Source: Tanytarsus gracilentus
Lineage: Eukaryota; Arthropoda; Insecta; Diptera; Chironomidae
Direction: 5' to 3'
DNA length: 64,000 bases
NCBI GenBank assembly: GCA_038502055.1
Contig: JAXRKN010000044.1
Location: forward strand, 8,874,501-8,938,500
In this document: piece after piece, positions 47,301 through 60,046 of the stretch
Position numbering within the stretch: the first letter of the stretch is position 1
How the letters are laid out: each line of letters begins with the position of its first letter
Notes under the pieces: generated by a model
The model's input: only the letters and a program-made list of their open reading frames with translations
Database searches by the model: none
Told to the model about the DNA's origin: nothing
Program-made: the position numbers and the translations under genes

Positions 47301-49577
47301 TCAATAAAATTCCTAATTTCTTGTTCGCTGTTCTTTTAATTCACTTTAATTACATAAAATTATGTGTGAGGGTAAAAATACACTCGTTTTTGAGACAATT
47401 AAAAGTTTCTATGCTAAGAAAAGCATAAAATTATTTTGTTGCATTAGAAAAAAAAGAAATTGCGTAGAATTTTTCTAATTTTTCACTCACCAGATGAAGA
47501 TTTTTATAAATTATCCCCTTTAATGGATTTTAATTTACTCTTTTAGTTAATCTCACTTATCAATTATTTTTCACTAACTTCTCTCAATTTTTGTTATTTT
47601 TTCTTTTTACCCAAAGATTTTCTTTTTTTCTTTTGAGAAATATTTTTATCACTTTTTCACAATTATTTCCGATAGTTATCGCCGAATCTCCACTTTGTCC
47701 TCACTTTCGACTTCCTTATCGATTGTTTTGTGATACTTTTGTGAATTTAAGGAGAGATGTGAGCGCAGTAAAATTAAATTAAAGAATTTTATTTTTCACA
47801 AAATTATTTTACACGGCCTTGCGGAAATGAATGAAAGTTTTTTGAAAAAATACGTTACAAAATGTTGATAAATTTATTTTTTCTGCGTTGCGTTGAGATG
47901 AATTTTTTTTAAAAATTTAATTTTATTCAGAATAAAAAAGAAAAATTTGAGAAATGATAGGTGTCTAATTTTTGGAAGCAAAAGGGAGGAGAATTTTGAA
48001 TCAATTTTTTGCCGAACAGGTCACATAAATTTCCAGCGTGGTGTCAGAGATGTAAGTCTTAAAAAACTAATAGTAATTGCATTTAAATCTTTTATTAAAG
48101 GTCTTCAATCCAATTAAGCTTTATGGATATATTGGCTTAAAATTCCATTCAAATTAATTTCATCGAAATACATGGATCCTATTTTCCGTTTTCTCCGTTA
48201 ACAGTGCTGACATCTTGTCTAAAATCAAGTGAAACTTAATTCACCCTTAAAATCGGAAAATTTGAAATCACCATCCACGAACTAGGAGTAATGAAAATTT
48301 TATTTACGTGCAAAAACCAAAGTTGAAAAATTTAACTTCAATGAAAATAAATTCCAAAAATTTACTTTTTAATAAAAATTTCTTTTTCATTTTATCAATC
48401 TGAGCTCTGTGAAGTTTTTTTTAATTTCCCATTTCTTTAGTTTCAGAATTCAGTTAAATTTACTCCTTATTCTTCTTCCTCTGTTTTAATGTCAAACAAG
48501 TGTTTTATGAAGTTGAAGTTTCACTTTGAAGGTTGATAAAAAAAATCTTATTAAAACTCTTGTTCACTCTTGTTCAACTTTTAGAAACACACTTTATGAA
48601 AAGTTTCATTTTCTCACTGTACAGAATTTTATGCTTTAAATTGTAGACAGTTAAATTTAACTTTGAGAAGAATCGAAGCATGAAAATTTTATTGCATTTC
48701 AATCTCTTCCAGCTTCTCCTGAGATTTATTTTGAAGTTTATTGATTTGAACAATAATGGAAGTAAATTGAGAGATGCAGCACTCTACATATTCAATAGAA
48801 TACCCAGAGCTGAAAATATATCATGACAATCGATAAGGGATTTATTGTTAAAATTTATTCATACATGAGCATTGCCGCAGGTGTCGTTACTCGACAAGTT
48901 TTATCGTAAGATTGACTTCTATTTTAAATTTTCTAAATAATTACATTCAATTTATTTCTTTGTGGTCTCTTTCAAATTTGAAATCAAAAGTTTATGGATG
49001 AAAAAAACTTCCCCATGCGAAGCATTTGGAAAATAAAAGTCCAATTTGTGATTTCTTGTTAATTTTTTTCAGGAAAGGACAAAAATAAAATTAATGGATG
49101 AATTGGCAAATTACAAGATCAAATTCAATTTGTGCTATTTTTGTATACTTGGCTGATGATTTCGTGACAATTCTGAGAAAATTGTAATTTGACAAATTTC
49201 AAGACTTGAGCTTCGTTGTGTGGGTTAATGACAATTTATTACGCTTTCACGCCTCGAAAAGTTCTTGTGCTTTGATTTTCTACAACAAAATGGAAAAGAA
49301 TGCGAAACTTTGTGACGAATTAAATGGCGAAAAATTATAAAATTATGGCCACGCACATGGTCGATGGAAATGACGTCACATTCAAGAGTATTAAAGGTCG
49401 AGGTCGATTTTTGAGTAAGAAGAATATAATTCCTAAATTAGTTAATATATTGATTAAAAAAGGCTTAAATTTTTTTTATTTTTGTTTTATTTTCTTTTTT
49501 AAAGCAATAAAATAATTTTTTCTCTCTAAAATGGACAATGCGAGTTTTTTTGAGATCAGTAAAAGCACATAATACAT
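44323..49577. other. Gene-poor region of about 5.2 kb
   Basis: No supportable protein gene. It contains a (GA)n tract near 46,090-46,104. At 46,992-47,037 there are sequence blocks shared with the GC-richer segment near 62,000. The right end should include the 3' UTR of Ret. Confidence 0.45.
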
Positions 49578-50129
49578 TTAACATTTAGTCTCGTATGTCA
49601 TTCGTTGATTGAGATTATTTAGACTTGAAAATTTGAAGCTTATTTCTTTATCTTCTTTGAGAAGTTTATCCAAGTCATTAAAATTTAGATTTTCATTTAT
49701 GGTTGTTCGTTTACAAGGCATTTCATTGTTATTATCGTCAAAGCTATCGGTTGTAGTTGATATTGATGAACGTCGTGCTCGAGCAATATTTCGCATTTCA
49801 ATGTAGCTTTTGATTTTCTTCATTGTCGGTGTGTCATATTGTGATTTAATGCTCTCGGCACCCTCGCATATGTAATGTAAATCCGGCTGACTTATGTTAA
49901 CATAACGATTTGGCTTCATAAATGTATGCAGATCATTTTGATAGCGAAGTTTTTGGTTCGTTGATTTTCTCTCGTCAATCGATTTTGGCTTGTCATACCT
50001 TGCGATGAGAAGCTGAAGTTGATCATCGTATTTCAAGAGATATTTCTTGTTATCAACTTTGCTAAGGTCGCTCTTAAATTTTGGTATCGTCCAAAGAGAT
50101 TCAATTCGTTTTGTGTCGATAACATCTTT
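49578..50129 (-). CDS. Candidate Ret C-terminal tail in an offset frame
   Basis: Open for 183 codons with coding-like composition, and placed directly after the Ret kinase exon on the same strand. It includes tyrosines in signalling-type contexts, notably YVNI (a pYxN Grb2-type site), YDTP and YIEM, plus a basic RARRSS patch. This is what a receptor tyrosine kinase tail should look like. However, the best acceptor (TTTATTTCCCAG, exon start 50,138) enters in another frame that stops at 50,074. A weaker acceptor (GCAAAG, exon start 50,056) would fuse this frame to the kinase correctly. A one-base difference near 50,099-50,101 would also do so. It is therefore kept as a separate entry. Confidence 0.6.
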   Translation of the reverse strand, partial: KDVIDTKRIESLWTIPKFKSDLSKVDNKKYLLKYDDQLQLLIARYDKPKSIDERKSTNQKLRYQNDLHTFMKPNRYVNISQPDLHYICEGAESIKSQYDTPTMKKIKSYIEMRNIARARRSSISTTTDSFDDNNNEMPCKRTTINENLNFNDLDKLLKEDKEISFKFSSLNNLNQRMTYETKC

Positions 50130-53100
50130 TACTGATTCTGGGAAATAAATTTAATTTTCAGGATTTTAATAAAAGCTCTTCCGTGAATTTTTTCAATCAA
50201 AGTTCTATTAAACTCACCACATTCGTTTGATGCAATATAGAGTGGATTTGAAATTGCATCCTCAACGTCTAGATATTTTGCGCAAGTTCCAAGCAACTTT
50301 TCGAAATGAGATGCGAGAATTTTAAAGCTCGGTCTTAAATTTGGACTTTCATCCCAGCAAGCTTCCAAAAAAGAGTAAATTTCGGGAGAACAATTTTCGG
50401 GTCGTTGCATTCGATAGCCGTTTCTAAGTAAATGATAGAGATTCTGGGGCGGCACACCAGGATATGGAGTAGACCCTAAAGTAATAATTTCCCATCCTAC
50501 AATGCCGAAACTCCAAACGTCTGTTTTTGTTGTGTAAACATGGTCAGCAAGTGACTCCGGGGACATCCACTTAACAGGCACTCGATCTTTACTTTTCTTT
50601 AAATATGCATCATCTTCGTAAACATCACGAGTCAGACCGAAGTCAGATATTTTGCAAATTTTTCCATCAGCTAACAAAACATTTCTCAAGGCGAGGTCAC
50701 GATGAACGAGCTTTATTTCAGCTAAATATGCCATGCCTTTACAAATTTGCCAAAGGAACGATAGGACGTCTTTTGCTGTAACAGGCTCAACACCCTCAAT
50801 TTCTAAATCACCAGATTCATCGAGCTTTCGACTTAACCGCAAATAACTTCGAAGGGATCCATGACTGCAATACTCGATAATAATCAATGGTGGATCACCG
50901 CGAATGCATGCACCAAGCAATTTTATAACATTCGGATGTGAAACTTCTTGAAGTAATTGAAATTCCGATAACAATGCTAAAAGCTCGACTGAACTGTGAG
51001 AAGTCTTAATTGTCTTGACAGCAACAGTTTTCAGAGTGTTTGGTCCCTCGAGGTCACTCGCAAACGCCTTCATAACTTTACCAAATTCACCCTCACCAAG
51101 TGTCGCATCGAGAATTAATTTCATTCGATCAAATTCCCACTTAGCGTCAAAGTCAAACTTCTGATAGGTTTGAAAATAATTTTCCTTTGCCATTTCATTA
51201 ATAATATTTATATTGATGATTTCAGTATCGTTACTGTCACGATAGCTCACCGTTGAGCCATTCAACAGCATTCGCTTCTTGATTTTCTTCACATGATGCC
51301 GACGAAGGGAGAAGAAAAAAACGACCATGAAGACAAGAAATGAGGGACATCCAATCATGACCACTACACAGCCCATTCCACAGTCGGGATGTCGAGAAAA
51401 GAACTCTCTGTTAACACTCGAGTCATTATTTGTGGCATTGTCACTTTCAGCTATGATTGTTGATGCCGTTGTACTTGTTGTTGTCGTTCTAAGACCCCGA
51501 TCACATTGACAATTTTCATTCTCAAAACAAGCGCACATGTAATCGATTTTAGTTCTTCCAATTCCTTGCTTTCCTTGTCGCGTTGAACCGTGAATCTCAC
51601 GCGTACAATCTTGCGAGCATATGAAATAAGGATGACCTTCTTCTTCCGACAGTCTGCTTGCGTATTTTTCAAGTGCATCGCAAGTTAGGTCGGTACAAGT
51701 GTCGAGGTCAGGAACGCACGTGTTGTAAAAAATTGTACTATTGTCTTTCTCTGTGCCATCATCATATCGCATTTGACGCCATTTACATTTACCATTCTTA
51801 CTGCCAGTTCCACAAGCACTTTCGCATTCCTCTTGAAACTCGTGACGAGAGCAAAGTAAAGAAGTATCTTCGTCACTGCAATTCCTCTCAGCTTCCCTTA
51901 TAGTAACCTTTACCGTATACTCTTTTCCTTTGTTAGTGCCAACAATAACTTCGTGGGGTGTATTTAAGAAAGCATTTGCCAAATTTGAAGCGTTAAAAAT
52001 GAAAATAATCCCCGCAGTTTTTGTTACACTAAAAGCTTCCGTTGGGTCGCTGATGACTCTGAAACTGAAAGAGAAGTTCGATTGAGTGCTTTAGATTTTA
52101 ATTAAAATCGCGAGGTTTATTTTCCATCGCTTTTATTTGAAATTAATTTTAAAGTGATTAAGTTTTTAATCCATAAAAATCTTCTCATCGATGGTATTTT
52201 AATGTTTTAAAAATTAAAAAGTACTCACTTGATTTTTGTATCGTCTATTTTAATTTTCGGCTCAGCTACACGCGCTAAAAAAGATGCGTTTTGAAGCACT
52301 TCAACTTCACCAGGGTACTCAATTATTAACGAAGACCTGCTTGATAATTCCGTAGCCATGGTTGTTGATAATGAAATTATCGGAGTCGCACCTTTTCGAT
52401 TATCTTGTCGCCTCTCAGGTTTCGGAAGCATTTCGTGTACTCTCGAAGTATCTGTTAGAATACAAATTGTTGTGGACTCGACATGACTTTTTTTCCTTAA
52501 TTGCTCGCGAGCTTGTAGAATGACGCAATAAGGGGAGATTGAAAAGTGACCGGATTTAGAAAAGAGCAAACCTGAAACAGGAAGGAAAAAATATCGAGTT
52601 TCATAATTGGATCATTATTATTTAGTTGTAGGGATGGTAATGTCATAAATGATAAATTCATATGCTTAAAATTATTAAATTTACTCACTGCAATAACACA
52701 CGGTTGACGATGTTCCTGGATGCTTTACACAATGACAGTTTAATTCAAATAATCCAAATTTATCGTTGACAAGTTGGAATTCGATTTCAGAATTTATATC
52801 GTGAGAATCAATGTCCAAGAAAATTACTCTCTCTTTGAGGATTTTATCCTTAAATCATACAAAAGACAAATATTCCGTTAAAAGAGTTGATTTTGACAAA
52901 TTTTAGGCTGTAATTCGAAGCTGCAGAGAAATTTAATTAAAACAAATTTCTTTTGCTTTAATTTAATTTTGGCATTTTTGTCTAATGAACATTTAAGAAA
53001 CCAGACACCGAGCATGTTTGAAAACATCATTAATTTTATGGTATGCACTGAAAGAATTGTAGAATACCACAAACCCACTAAACCAACACGTACGAAATTT

Positions 53101-56100
53101 CACCAGAATTTCCCGCGTGGCTTTCGAAATACAAACATCATTAGTTAACTTCACGTGCGTCATTTAATCATACACACAAAATACAAATTAATGGAAATAA
53201 GGCGGGAACCACCCACTTACTTTCTGAAAATAGGGATCACCAAGCTCGACATTGACAGTTCGGTTTCCCTGCAATCTGATTAAGTTATCATTAATGTCCA
53301 ATATCGTAAAGTTAAACACTTTTTGAGTGAATTGAGAGAACGGCGACTTTGTAGATTTCAAATGACATTGAACATTCACTTTGAGAGAGGTTTGCTGTTC
53401 ATAATCCAATGGAGCGTTTGAAACAAATTTATTGCCTTTCAATGCAATCACGTCAGTGCCTGTGAAATGAAAAAAATGCTCTGATTGAAATTGGCAAAAC
53501 GAAAAGTGAATATTTTAAATGGAATTTTTTCATCAAAGAGATTTCTGAGAAAAATGTAAAAAAAGCTTAACAATTTTTTATCGAATTTTTCAAATAAATT
53601 AAAATTCAACGAATGAGATGTAATTACCATTTAAAAGTTTATAATCCACATGAAAATCTTTGCATATTCGATGATGAAATTTCGGTGCGAGTTTACCGAT
53701 TTCTTTTATTTTAAAATTATCTCCGAAATCCTCGTACGTGTTGAACGTGATTCGATCGTAAAAGCACATTTGTTGCTCACAAAATTCTTGAACACTCGAA
53801 AAGGGTGTGAAATTCAAGGTGATGGTCATGGTGCTCTCTTCTGAGTTATTTCCAACTGATTTCATTGTTAATTTCTCTGAAAATGCCTCCCACTTTCGAG
53901 TTATATCCCACTTGGATCGTTTGAACCAAAGATCTCCGGTTGTCACATCGATTTGAAGATAATCTCGTTTTTCAATCATCGAGAACATGTGCGTTGAGTT
54001 GGAAGGTTCGAGTATCTCTAATTTAATTAATCGATTCTTTTCGTGCACGTTTACGGCACTTTTCACTACGGGAACGATGAGACTGACATCGCTCTGTCGG
54101 AAGCACATGCCATGGGCTGGAAAAGAGATGGAAATTTTAGGCATTTTATCACGATGTTCTTTTCGCAATTTCATTAAATGAGAAAATATTTTTGTTTGGA
54201 ATCGAAGAAGACGCAAATTTTATATGAGAGCCGGAAAGGAATTTGAGTTACTGAACTACCATGGTCACAAAGTCAATGTGTTTTTCGTTGTGAAAAATTC
54301 CAATTTAACTTTGAAATGACTAAAAATTTAATTACTAAAGTGTCAAGTTCAGACCATGCTGAAAGCCTTTTAATTTACCCTTTGTTATGTTAATAAAATT
54401 TTGTAATCAGGATCAAAAACAAAAATTTCACTCCTTTGCTGTCAAAAACATTTCAATTGCAAAAGAAATTGGGATAAGAAGAAAATTATAAATTGCACCA
54501 CATTCTTTATATTCTTGATGAAAAATGAGTGTCAACAGCGCAAATTACTCTGCCAAACCATGCGAAAATGTCAAAAAAATTCCTTCTCGAATTTTATATC
54601 ACATTCATATATTTTTATTTCGACGCATTTGTGTCAATTATTTTGTATATTGAAAGTGGAAATTTTATCTATTTCGAGAGTTTTGATTGTATGTATCTTA
54701 TTATCCTAATTTTGGGTAGTTCACTCATGTCTATGATTTATGTCCAGATACAAATCAAACGGATCGAAAATTGCTGAAATAGAGCAACAATGGTTGTGTT
54801 GGGGTGATATGAAAATGGAGATTTTTGTTCATATTTTCACGATGTGTCAAAACCAATTTGACATTATATGATGATAAATGAGTTTTCATACGTTTGGTTG
54901 AATATTATTAAAACAAATTTGATCTCTTATATCATATTCGAAAATGTCCATTATTTATAGTATTTTTCCGAATTTGTTTCCACACGATGCGAAATTTAAT
55001 TTATTTAAGCTCGTTAAAAATTTGCAACATCTATGCAAACACAAATGTGGAAGCTTGCATAAAAAACAATGTTTTGCAAACATAATTAGATGAATCATAA
55101 ATATTATGGCCCTATAACACAGATGTTTATTCTTCAGCCACTGTGGCGTCATTTTGATGATTTCATTCATATAAAAAGATTTTTTTCTACCCTCCATTAA
55201 TCTGTAGCTATGCCTTTTGAAATTGTAACAAAATAAAATGCGTCATTGATGGGAAATTTATTTCAAGAAGCCTTTGAAAATGGACACGAGGGAAAAAAGG
55301 TATTTGATGAATGAATAATTAAATAGGGATCCTCACGGTGAATACCGGTACGGTGATCACCGGTGATCACCGAAACTTTTCGTCACCGGTGATCACCGAT
55401 TTTTTTTCCGGTGACACCGGTGACGAAATTGATACATTTTTCTATTCTTTTTGAGATTTTTTTGAACCTAAAAATTGTTTAAACTAGTAAATTTTAATTG
55501 AGAAATTATAGAATACATTTAAAAACTTTTTTATACCAAAATTAAATGGCTAAGAAAATTCGTTAAAATATGCCAACTTACAAAAAGTTTTTTCAGTCAT
55601 TTAAATTTTTAGAATTTTTTAGATAAATAATCAAAAAATTTCATACCAAAAAAAATAAAAATTTAAATGAGTGAAAAAACTTTTTAGTAAGTGCGCTTAA
55701 GTGAGCATATTTAGAAAGATTTGTTCAAACGACAAGAAATTAACATGTTAGTTTGATATCTGATCAAACTTTAAAATCCTAAAAATTTGTAGAGGTATTT
55801 TGATAAGATTGTAGTTTGATTTATCAATTAATAAGAAAGAAAATTTTTTACAAATAATAAGAAAAACCTAACTTTTTTAGCGTTAAACTTTATAATTTAT
55901 ATGAAAACCAAAAAGGTATCTAAAAATTGGTCCATAACAATTTCCAAAATGGCCGAAAAAGCCACGAAAAAGTCGTTTTTTCCTTCAGAAATGTTGGTGA
56001 AAAGTCGTCACCGGTGTACCGGTGATCACCGGTGACGGCATTTTATTCACCGGTGATCACCGAAATCGCATTCACCGGTGAATTAAGGATCCCTAAATTA

Positions 56101-57391
56101 AATGAAAGCTCTTTAAATAATGTTTTTGAGGACCATTTTTGTTGGTAAAATTAGAGTAATTGCCAACCGTTTGAAAAGCCTTTAATGGCTTTTTTAAAAA
56201 TTAAGTATTTTTTTCTTAAATCATTTTAAATCCTTAGAGAGCTTTTTGTACAAGCTTTAATAGATTTTCTTCGAAAATTTGAATACAATTTGCGTGTCAA
56301 TTGAGAAATTTTACTCGAAAATTAATCTCGAGTTTTTCACTTCGCATAATTTAAATTAGAAATAAGCCAATTTTTGATGAAGCGTACTTATTGGTTAGGA
56401 AAGTTAAAATCATGTCTGTTGAGGGTGGAAATAAATTTCAAAGTTTGCCGTAAAGTTTTGATGAGATGGGATGACAGATTATTTGATAAGACTTTAAACT
56501 ATGCATGATTAATGAAGAGAAACTTAGGAATTTAATCGAATTACATGAAAATGGCATTAAAATCCAGGAATTTTACTCATAAAAGCTCGCACAGAAAACT
56601 TATCTCAAAAAATAATTAAGAATTTAAATAAATTTGCAAGCTTTCTTTTGATAAAAACTAATTAAAAATGCAAAAAGTTTCAAGATTTTCAAAGTTTCTC
56701 TAAAAGAGTTTTCGCAGCACAAAATTCGTAATTTTATTCACATGTTACATTTTTACAATGTTGAAGAATTCACATTAAAGCACAACTCAATTCACATCGC
56801 TTGCGAATAGAAATTTAATCCCTTGTGATCCCTCGAGAGCGAGAATATACTTTCAAAAGCTATTCATGTGTTCAGACAGCTTTACAAAAATATTTGGATG
56901 TTGGAAAATCTCGAAAAGTAGCTTTAAGCTTTCGAGTTTTACAGCTCATAGTAAATAAATCCACTGAGAACTTTTTTTTTATAGAGACTAGACAACTTTT
57001 TTGTGAATCATTCTAATGATGCTTTCACAAGAGATTTTGTTCTAACATCCTGGCAACAAGCCAGCAATTTATCGTGATTCAAAATCATTTCTACAGAAAG
57101 TTTTTAAATATTGAGGGGAAAAGTTCGAGATGGATATTAATCTTTAACATGAGTTGGGGGATTTTTTATGCTAAAAATAAAATTTTTTAATTAAAAAATG
57201 CGCATTTAAATTATTATTTTGAGAAATTCTAAAAATTATTAATTTTTAATAATTTTTTTTAATATTGAATTAAATTCCAAAAAAATTAGGGACAATTCTA
57301 AAATTTTAAATTAGCAAAAAATTTCAAACTCACCATATGAAAAATTGGTTAAAGTTAGAAAACCAACAAAAAATTCAATCAACATTTTCAT
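50074..57391 (-). CDS. Ret: Receptor tyrosine kinase Ret
   Basis: Exons: 57,391-57,334 (signal peptide), 54,116-53,628, 53,459-53,221, 52,848-52,689, 52,571-52,229, 52,064-50,218, and a last exon from 50,138. Frame continuity holds at every join up to the kinase end, and the tail after 50,138 is ambiguous (see the separate entry). The signal peptide is MKMLIEFFVGFLTL. Cadherin-like domains follow (LDINDN seen in the third exon). The membrane-proximal Cys-rich region comes next (about 16 Cys in the ERNCSDEDTS...NCQCDRG stretch), then one transmembrane helix (GMGCVVVMIGCPSFLVFMVV). The kinase has LGEGEFGKV, VAVK, HRDLALRN, DFG and WMSPES, with activation-loop DVYEDDAY. These features and their order match Ret. 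In flies and vertebrates Ret signals in neuronal and gut development. HRDLALRN replaces the usual AARN. The gene is divergent from the ppk gene. Confidence 0.9.
54117..57333 (-). other. Ret intron 1
   Basis: A 3.2-kb intron separating the signal-peptide exon from the rest. Apart from the MITE it shows no supportable exon. An 82-codon plus-strand frame at 54,529 is hydrophobic but lacks any support. Confidence 0.6.
55317..56103. mobile_element. hAT-like MITE with 8-bp target duplication, in Ret intron 1
   Basis: The element body is 55,325-56,095. Its ends are inverted: AGGGATCCT on the left and AGGATCCCT(A) on the right. It is flanked by the direct repeat AATTAAAT at 55,317-55,324 and 56,096-56,103, the 8-bp size typical of hAT elements. 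Both ends carry clustered palindromes built on TCACCGGTGA (five exact copies plus variants such as GGTGATCACCGG). The interior is AT-rich without an open frame, so the element is non-autonomous. Confidence 0.85.
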
Positions 57392-58384
57392 TATTCGTGG
57401 TTTGCACATAAAAATCTGTTGATTTTCCACTCAGTTATTGTAATTTCAGAGCCTTCATTAATATTTAGCATCATCAGCATGAATATTTAAGTCAATGTGA
57501 ATATCCTCATTAAAAATTCATCCCAAAGTTCCACGCAAACCCAATAAAAGTTTTTGCATTAATATTTTTGCTTTCACTTAATATTTTTCCGCCATAAAAT
57601 TCACACGAGAAATTTTCTCTTTCGGCCGTTCACTACGAAGGACGACGCACGACTGAAAGAGCAGCATAGAATTGATGAATATGTTCTGTTACTGTTACAC
57701 ATTCAACAGCATTACATTCTCCGGCAAACGAGAGAAAATCATTCTCTCTCAATTTACTAGATAAAAAGTTGTTAACACAATTTTGGGCTTTTGAATGAAA
57801 AAATATTTAAAATTTTTTGGCTTCTAATAAATTGCTGCTCGTAAATTCTTTGAAGAAAATTGCTCTCTAAATAATTTAATTAATTTTAATTTGACTTATT
57901 TTCTTTGCAAATTTAATTTATTTCCATCTAATTTGATTAAAACTTTTTGTTCCAAAAACTTGAAGATTTTTTTCATACTTTTTGCGTTCAAATTCGCTTA
58001 GGAAATTTTTTAGAGCAAATATAATTAAGATTGGATGAATTTTAAAACGCGAGTCATGATTTTTTCAACCAGACACTCATTCAATAAAAACCTCATAAAA
58101 TTCTCTGTTTGATGTTGACGTGATACGTGATTTTATCAGCTAGTTTTAGATATTAATGTTGTCAAAAATTGATATGAAAGGGATCACATGAAAACTTAAT
58201 ATTGATTTAGGACGTTAAGCTCTCTCCTGATACCCCAAATTATTATTTATTGTCAAATATTTGCTGTCGCTCACATTATTAGCACTCAATTTATCATTTT
58301 GATCATGATCCTTATCAGCAAAACCATTTTGGTATTTAAATGTTAAAACGTTAACAATAGTGTACATTCAGTCAAGCTTCAAGC
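57392..58384. promoter_or_regulatory. Divergent intergenic region between Ret and the pickpocket gene
   Basis: About 1 kb between two opposite start codons. Near the right end, TATTTAAA (58,333) and an initiator-like TCAGT (58,368-58,372) precede the channel gene's ATG by only 15 bases or so, which would give a very short 5' UTR. No exon is visible. Confidence 0.4.
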
Positions 58385-60046
58385 ATGCGGAAAGTGAAGC
58401 CAAGTGATGTGGAAGTGAAAAGACGAAGAATTCAGTTGGAAAATGAGAAATATTTGCGCCATAAGAGCGAAGAGAATTTAATTCAATCAACATTCAAGGC
58501 ATTCGCACGCAACACGAGCATTCACGCTGTTCATTATTTGACCGAAGAATCAATTCGAATCATTGAAAAAATTCTCTGGCTGCTCATAATTCTCATTGAA
58601 TCTCTCGCAATGGTTTATTGCTGCTTATTATTGTCAAGTCGATTTCGGACGAGCCTCACGTCGACTGTTTTCGAGAGTACAAGCTATCATGTTGCAGAAA
58701 TTCCCTTTCCAAGCATTGCACTATGCAACAACAATCGCATTAATTACAACAAAACTGATGCAGCAATTGCAAATTTTTTTCCCAACTATTCGAAAAATGA
58801 AACAAAAATTTTCATTAAATTTCTGCATATACTTCAGAACATGGATTACGGTTCGTTTGACGAGTTTCAAGAGATTCTCGATGACGGTTACAATGGATCA
58901 ATGGATCATTTAAATGTGACCGAGATATATGAGTTTATGATGCACGATTGTGAGAGTTTTCTACTTGAATGTCGATGGAGAAAAAAACCTTTTGAGTGTT
59001 GCAAACTTTTCACGAAACAAAAGACCGAATATGGTATTTGTTGGTCATTCAACTCGATGTCGAGTGAGGGAAATGCAGGAAGTAATCTCTCGTTAAACAA
59101 CTTCCCGTGGCGAGTACACGCGGCTGGCAGGCGAAGTGCTCTCGAGGTATTAAATTTTTTTCCTGGATTTAAATTTAAAAAATATTTTCAATTATAGGTC
59201 ACGATGAAGCTACACCACAACACAAGTGTTTCTCGCACAAACAGTCAACACGGAATATTAGCTTTAATTCAGCATCCCCAGGAATTTCCATCGAGTGGTC
59301 ATTTCATCGCCGCAAAATCAATAACTTCACTCACAATCAAACCGACCGCATTCTCGACATCTGATGACGTTAAAAGCCTCGCTCCAGAGGATCGACAATG
59401 CTATTATGATGTAATTTATAAACTCATTTTATTTTTCATCTCATTTAACATCACTTTTGTTGTTCAGCACGAAGTTGAGAGCTTGAAAGTTTCCTATTTA
59501 ACGGAATTGCCATACACAAGATCTTCATGCATGTCAGCGTGCAGGCAAGAGCACTTGATGAAATATTGCAACTGCACCGTGGGATTTCTTTTTCCTCCCG
59601 AAAGCCATCCCGAGTGCAATGTGACGGGCATTTTGTGTCTCATAAAGTATAACGAGATTTTCAATGCTGAAAAAGTTCCTGAAAATCCCTTTTTCGATGC
59701 GAATGAGGAAGGAATTGAGTGCTCATGTCTGCCAGAGTGTTCGCGTATCGAATACTCAATTACGATGAGTCCGATTTACGATGACAAGGAGGTTGGCGAT
59801 GAAAACGTTAAAATTGACATTCATTATGCAAGTTCACATCTAATGAAATATCGTACGGACGTTACTTTCGGCTGGATGGATCTGGTCGTTGGTTTTGGAG
59901 GAATTATGGGCTTATTTTTTGGCTGTTCGCTTCTGAGTGGCGTGGAAATTTTCTATTTTTCAACCATCGGACTCTTTTATCAATACAAAAAAAATCAAGG
60001 ACAAATCATGAAAAAAATCAAAGCTAATTTTCCTTTTACGAACTAA
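58385..60046 (+). CDS. Pickpocket-type DEG/ENaC sodium channel subunit, 517 aa
   Basis: Three exons: 58,385-59,146, 59,198-59,410 and 59,468-60,046, with introns of 51 and 57 nt, both phase 0. The second intron has no stop and is divisible by three, so the unspliced frame is also open. The family alignment (RQCYYD then HEVESLKVSYLTELPYTRSSC) argues for removing it. Layout: cytoplasmic N-terminus with the conserved HAVHYL segment (FxxxTxxHG-like in the family), and TM1 about residues 64-84. A large Cys-rich extracellular loop follows, including SSCMSACRQEHLMKYCNC and CSCLPEC. TM2 follows with GLFFGCSLLSGVEIFYF, including the GxS-type pore filter region. Such channels conduct Na+ and act in mechanosensation, chemosensation and fluid balance. 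The specific ppk orthologue is not assigned. Confidence 0.92.

Noticed and set aside
54529..54777. 82-codon hydrophobic plus-strand frame inside Ret intron 1
   Set aside because: Hydrophobicity follows from T-rich DNA. An overlapping frame is equally open, and there are no supporting signals.
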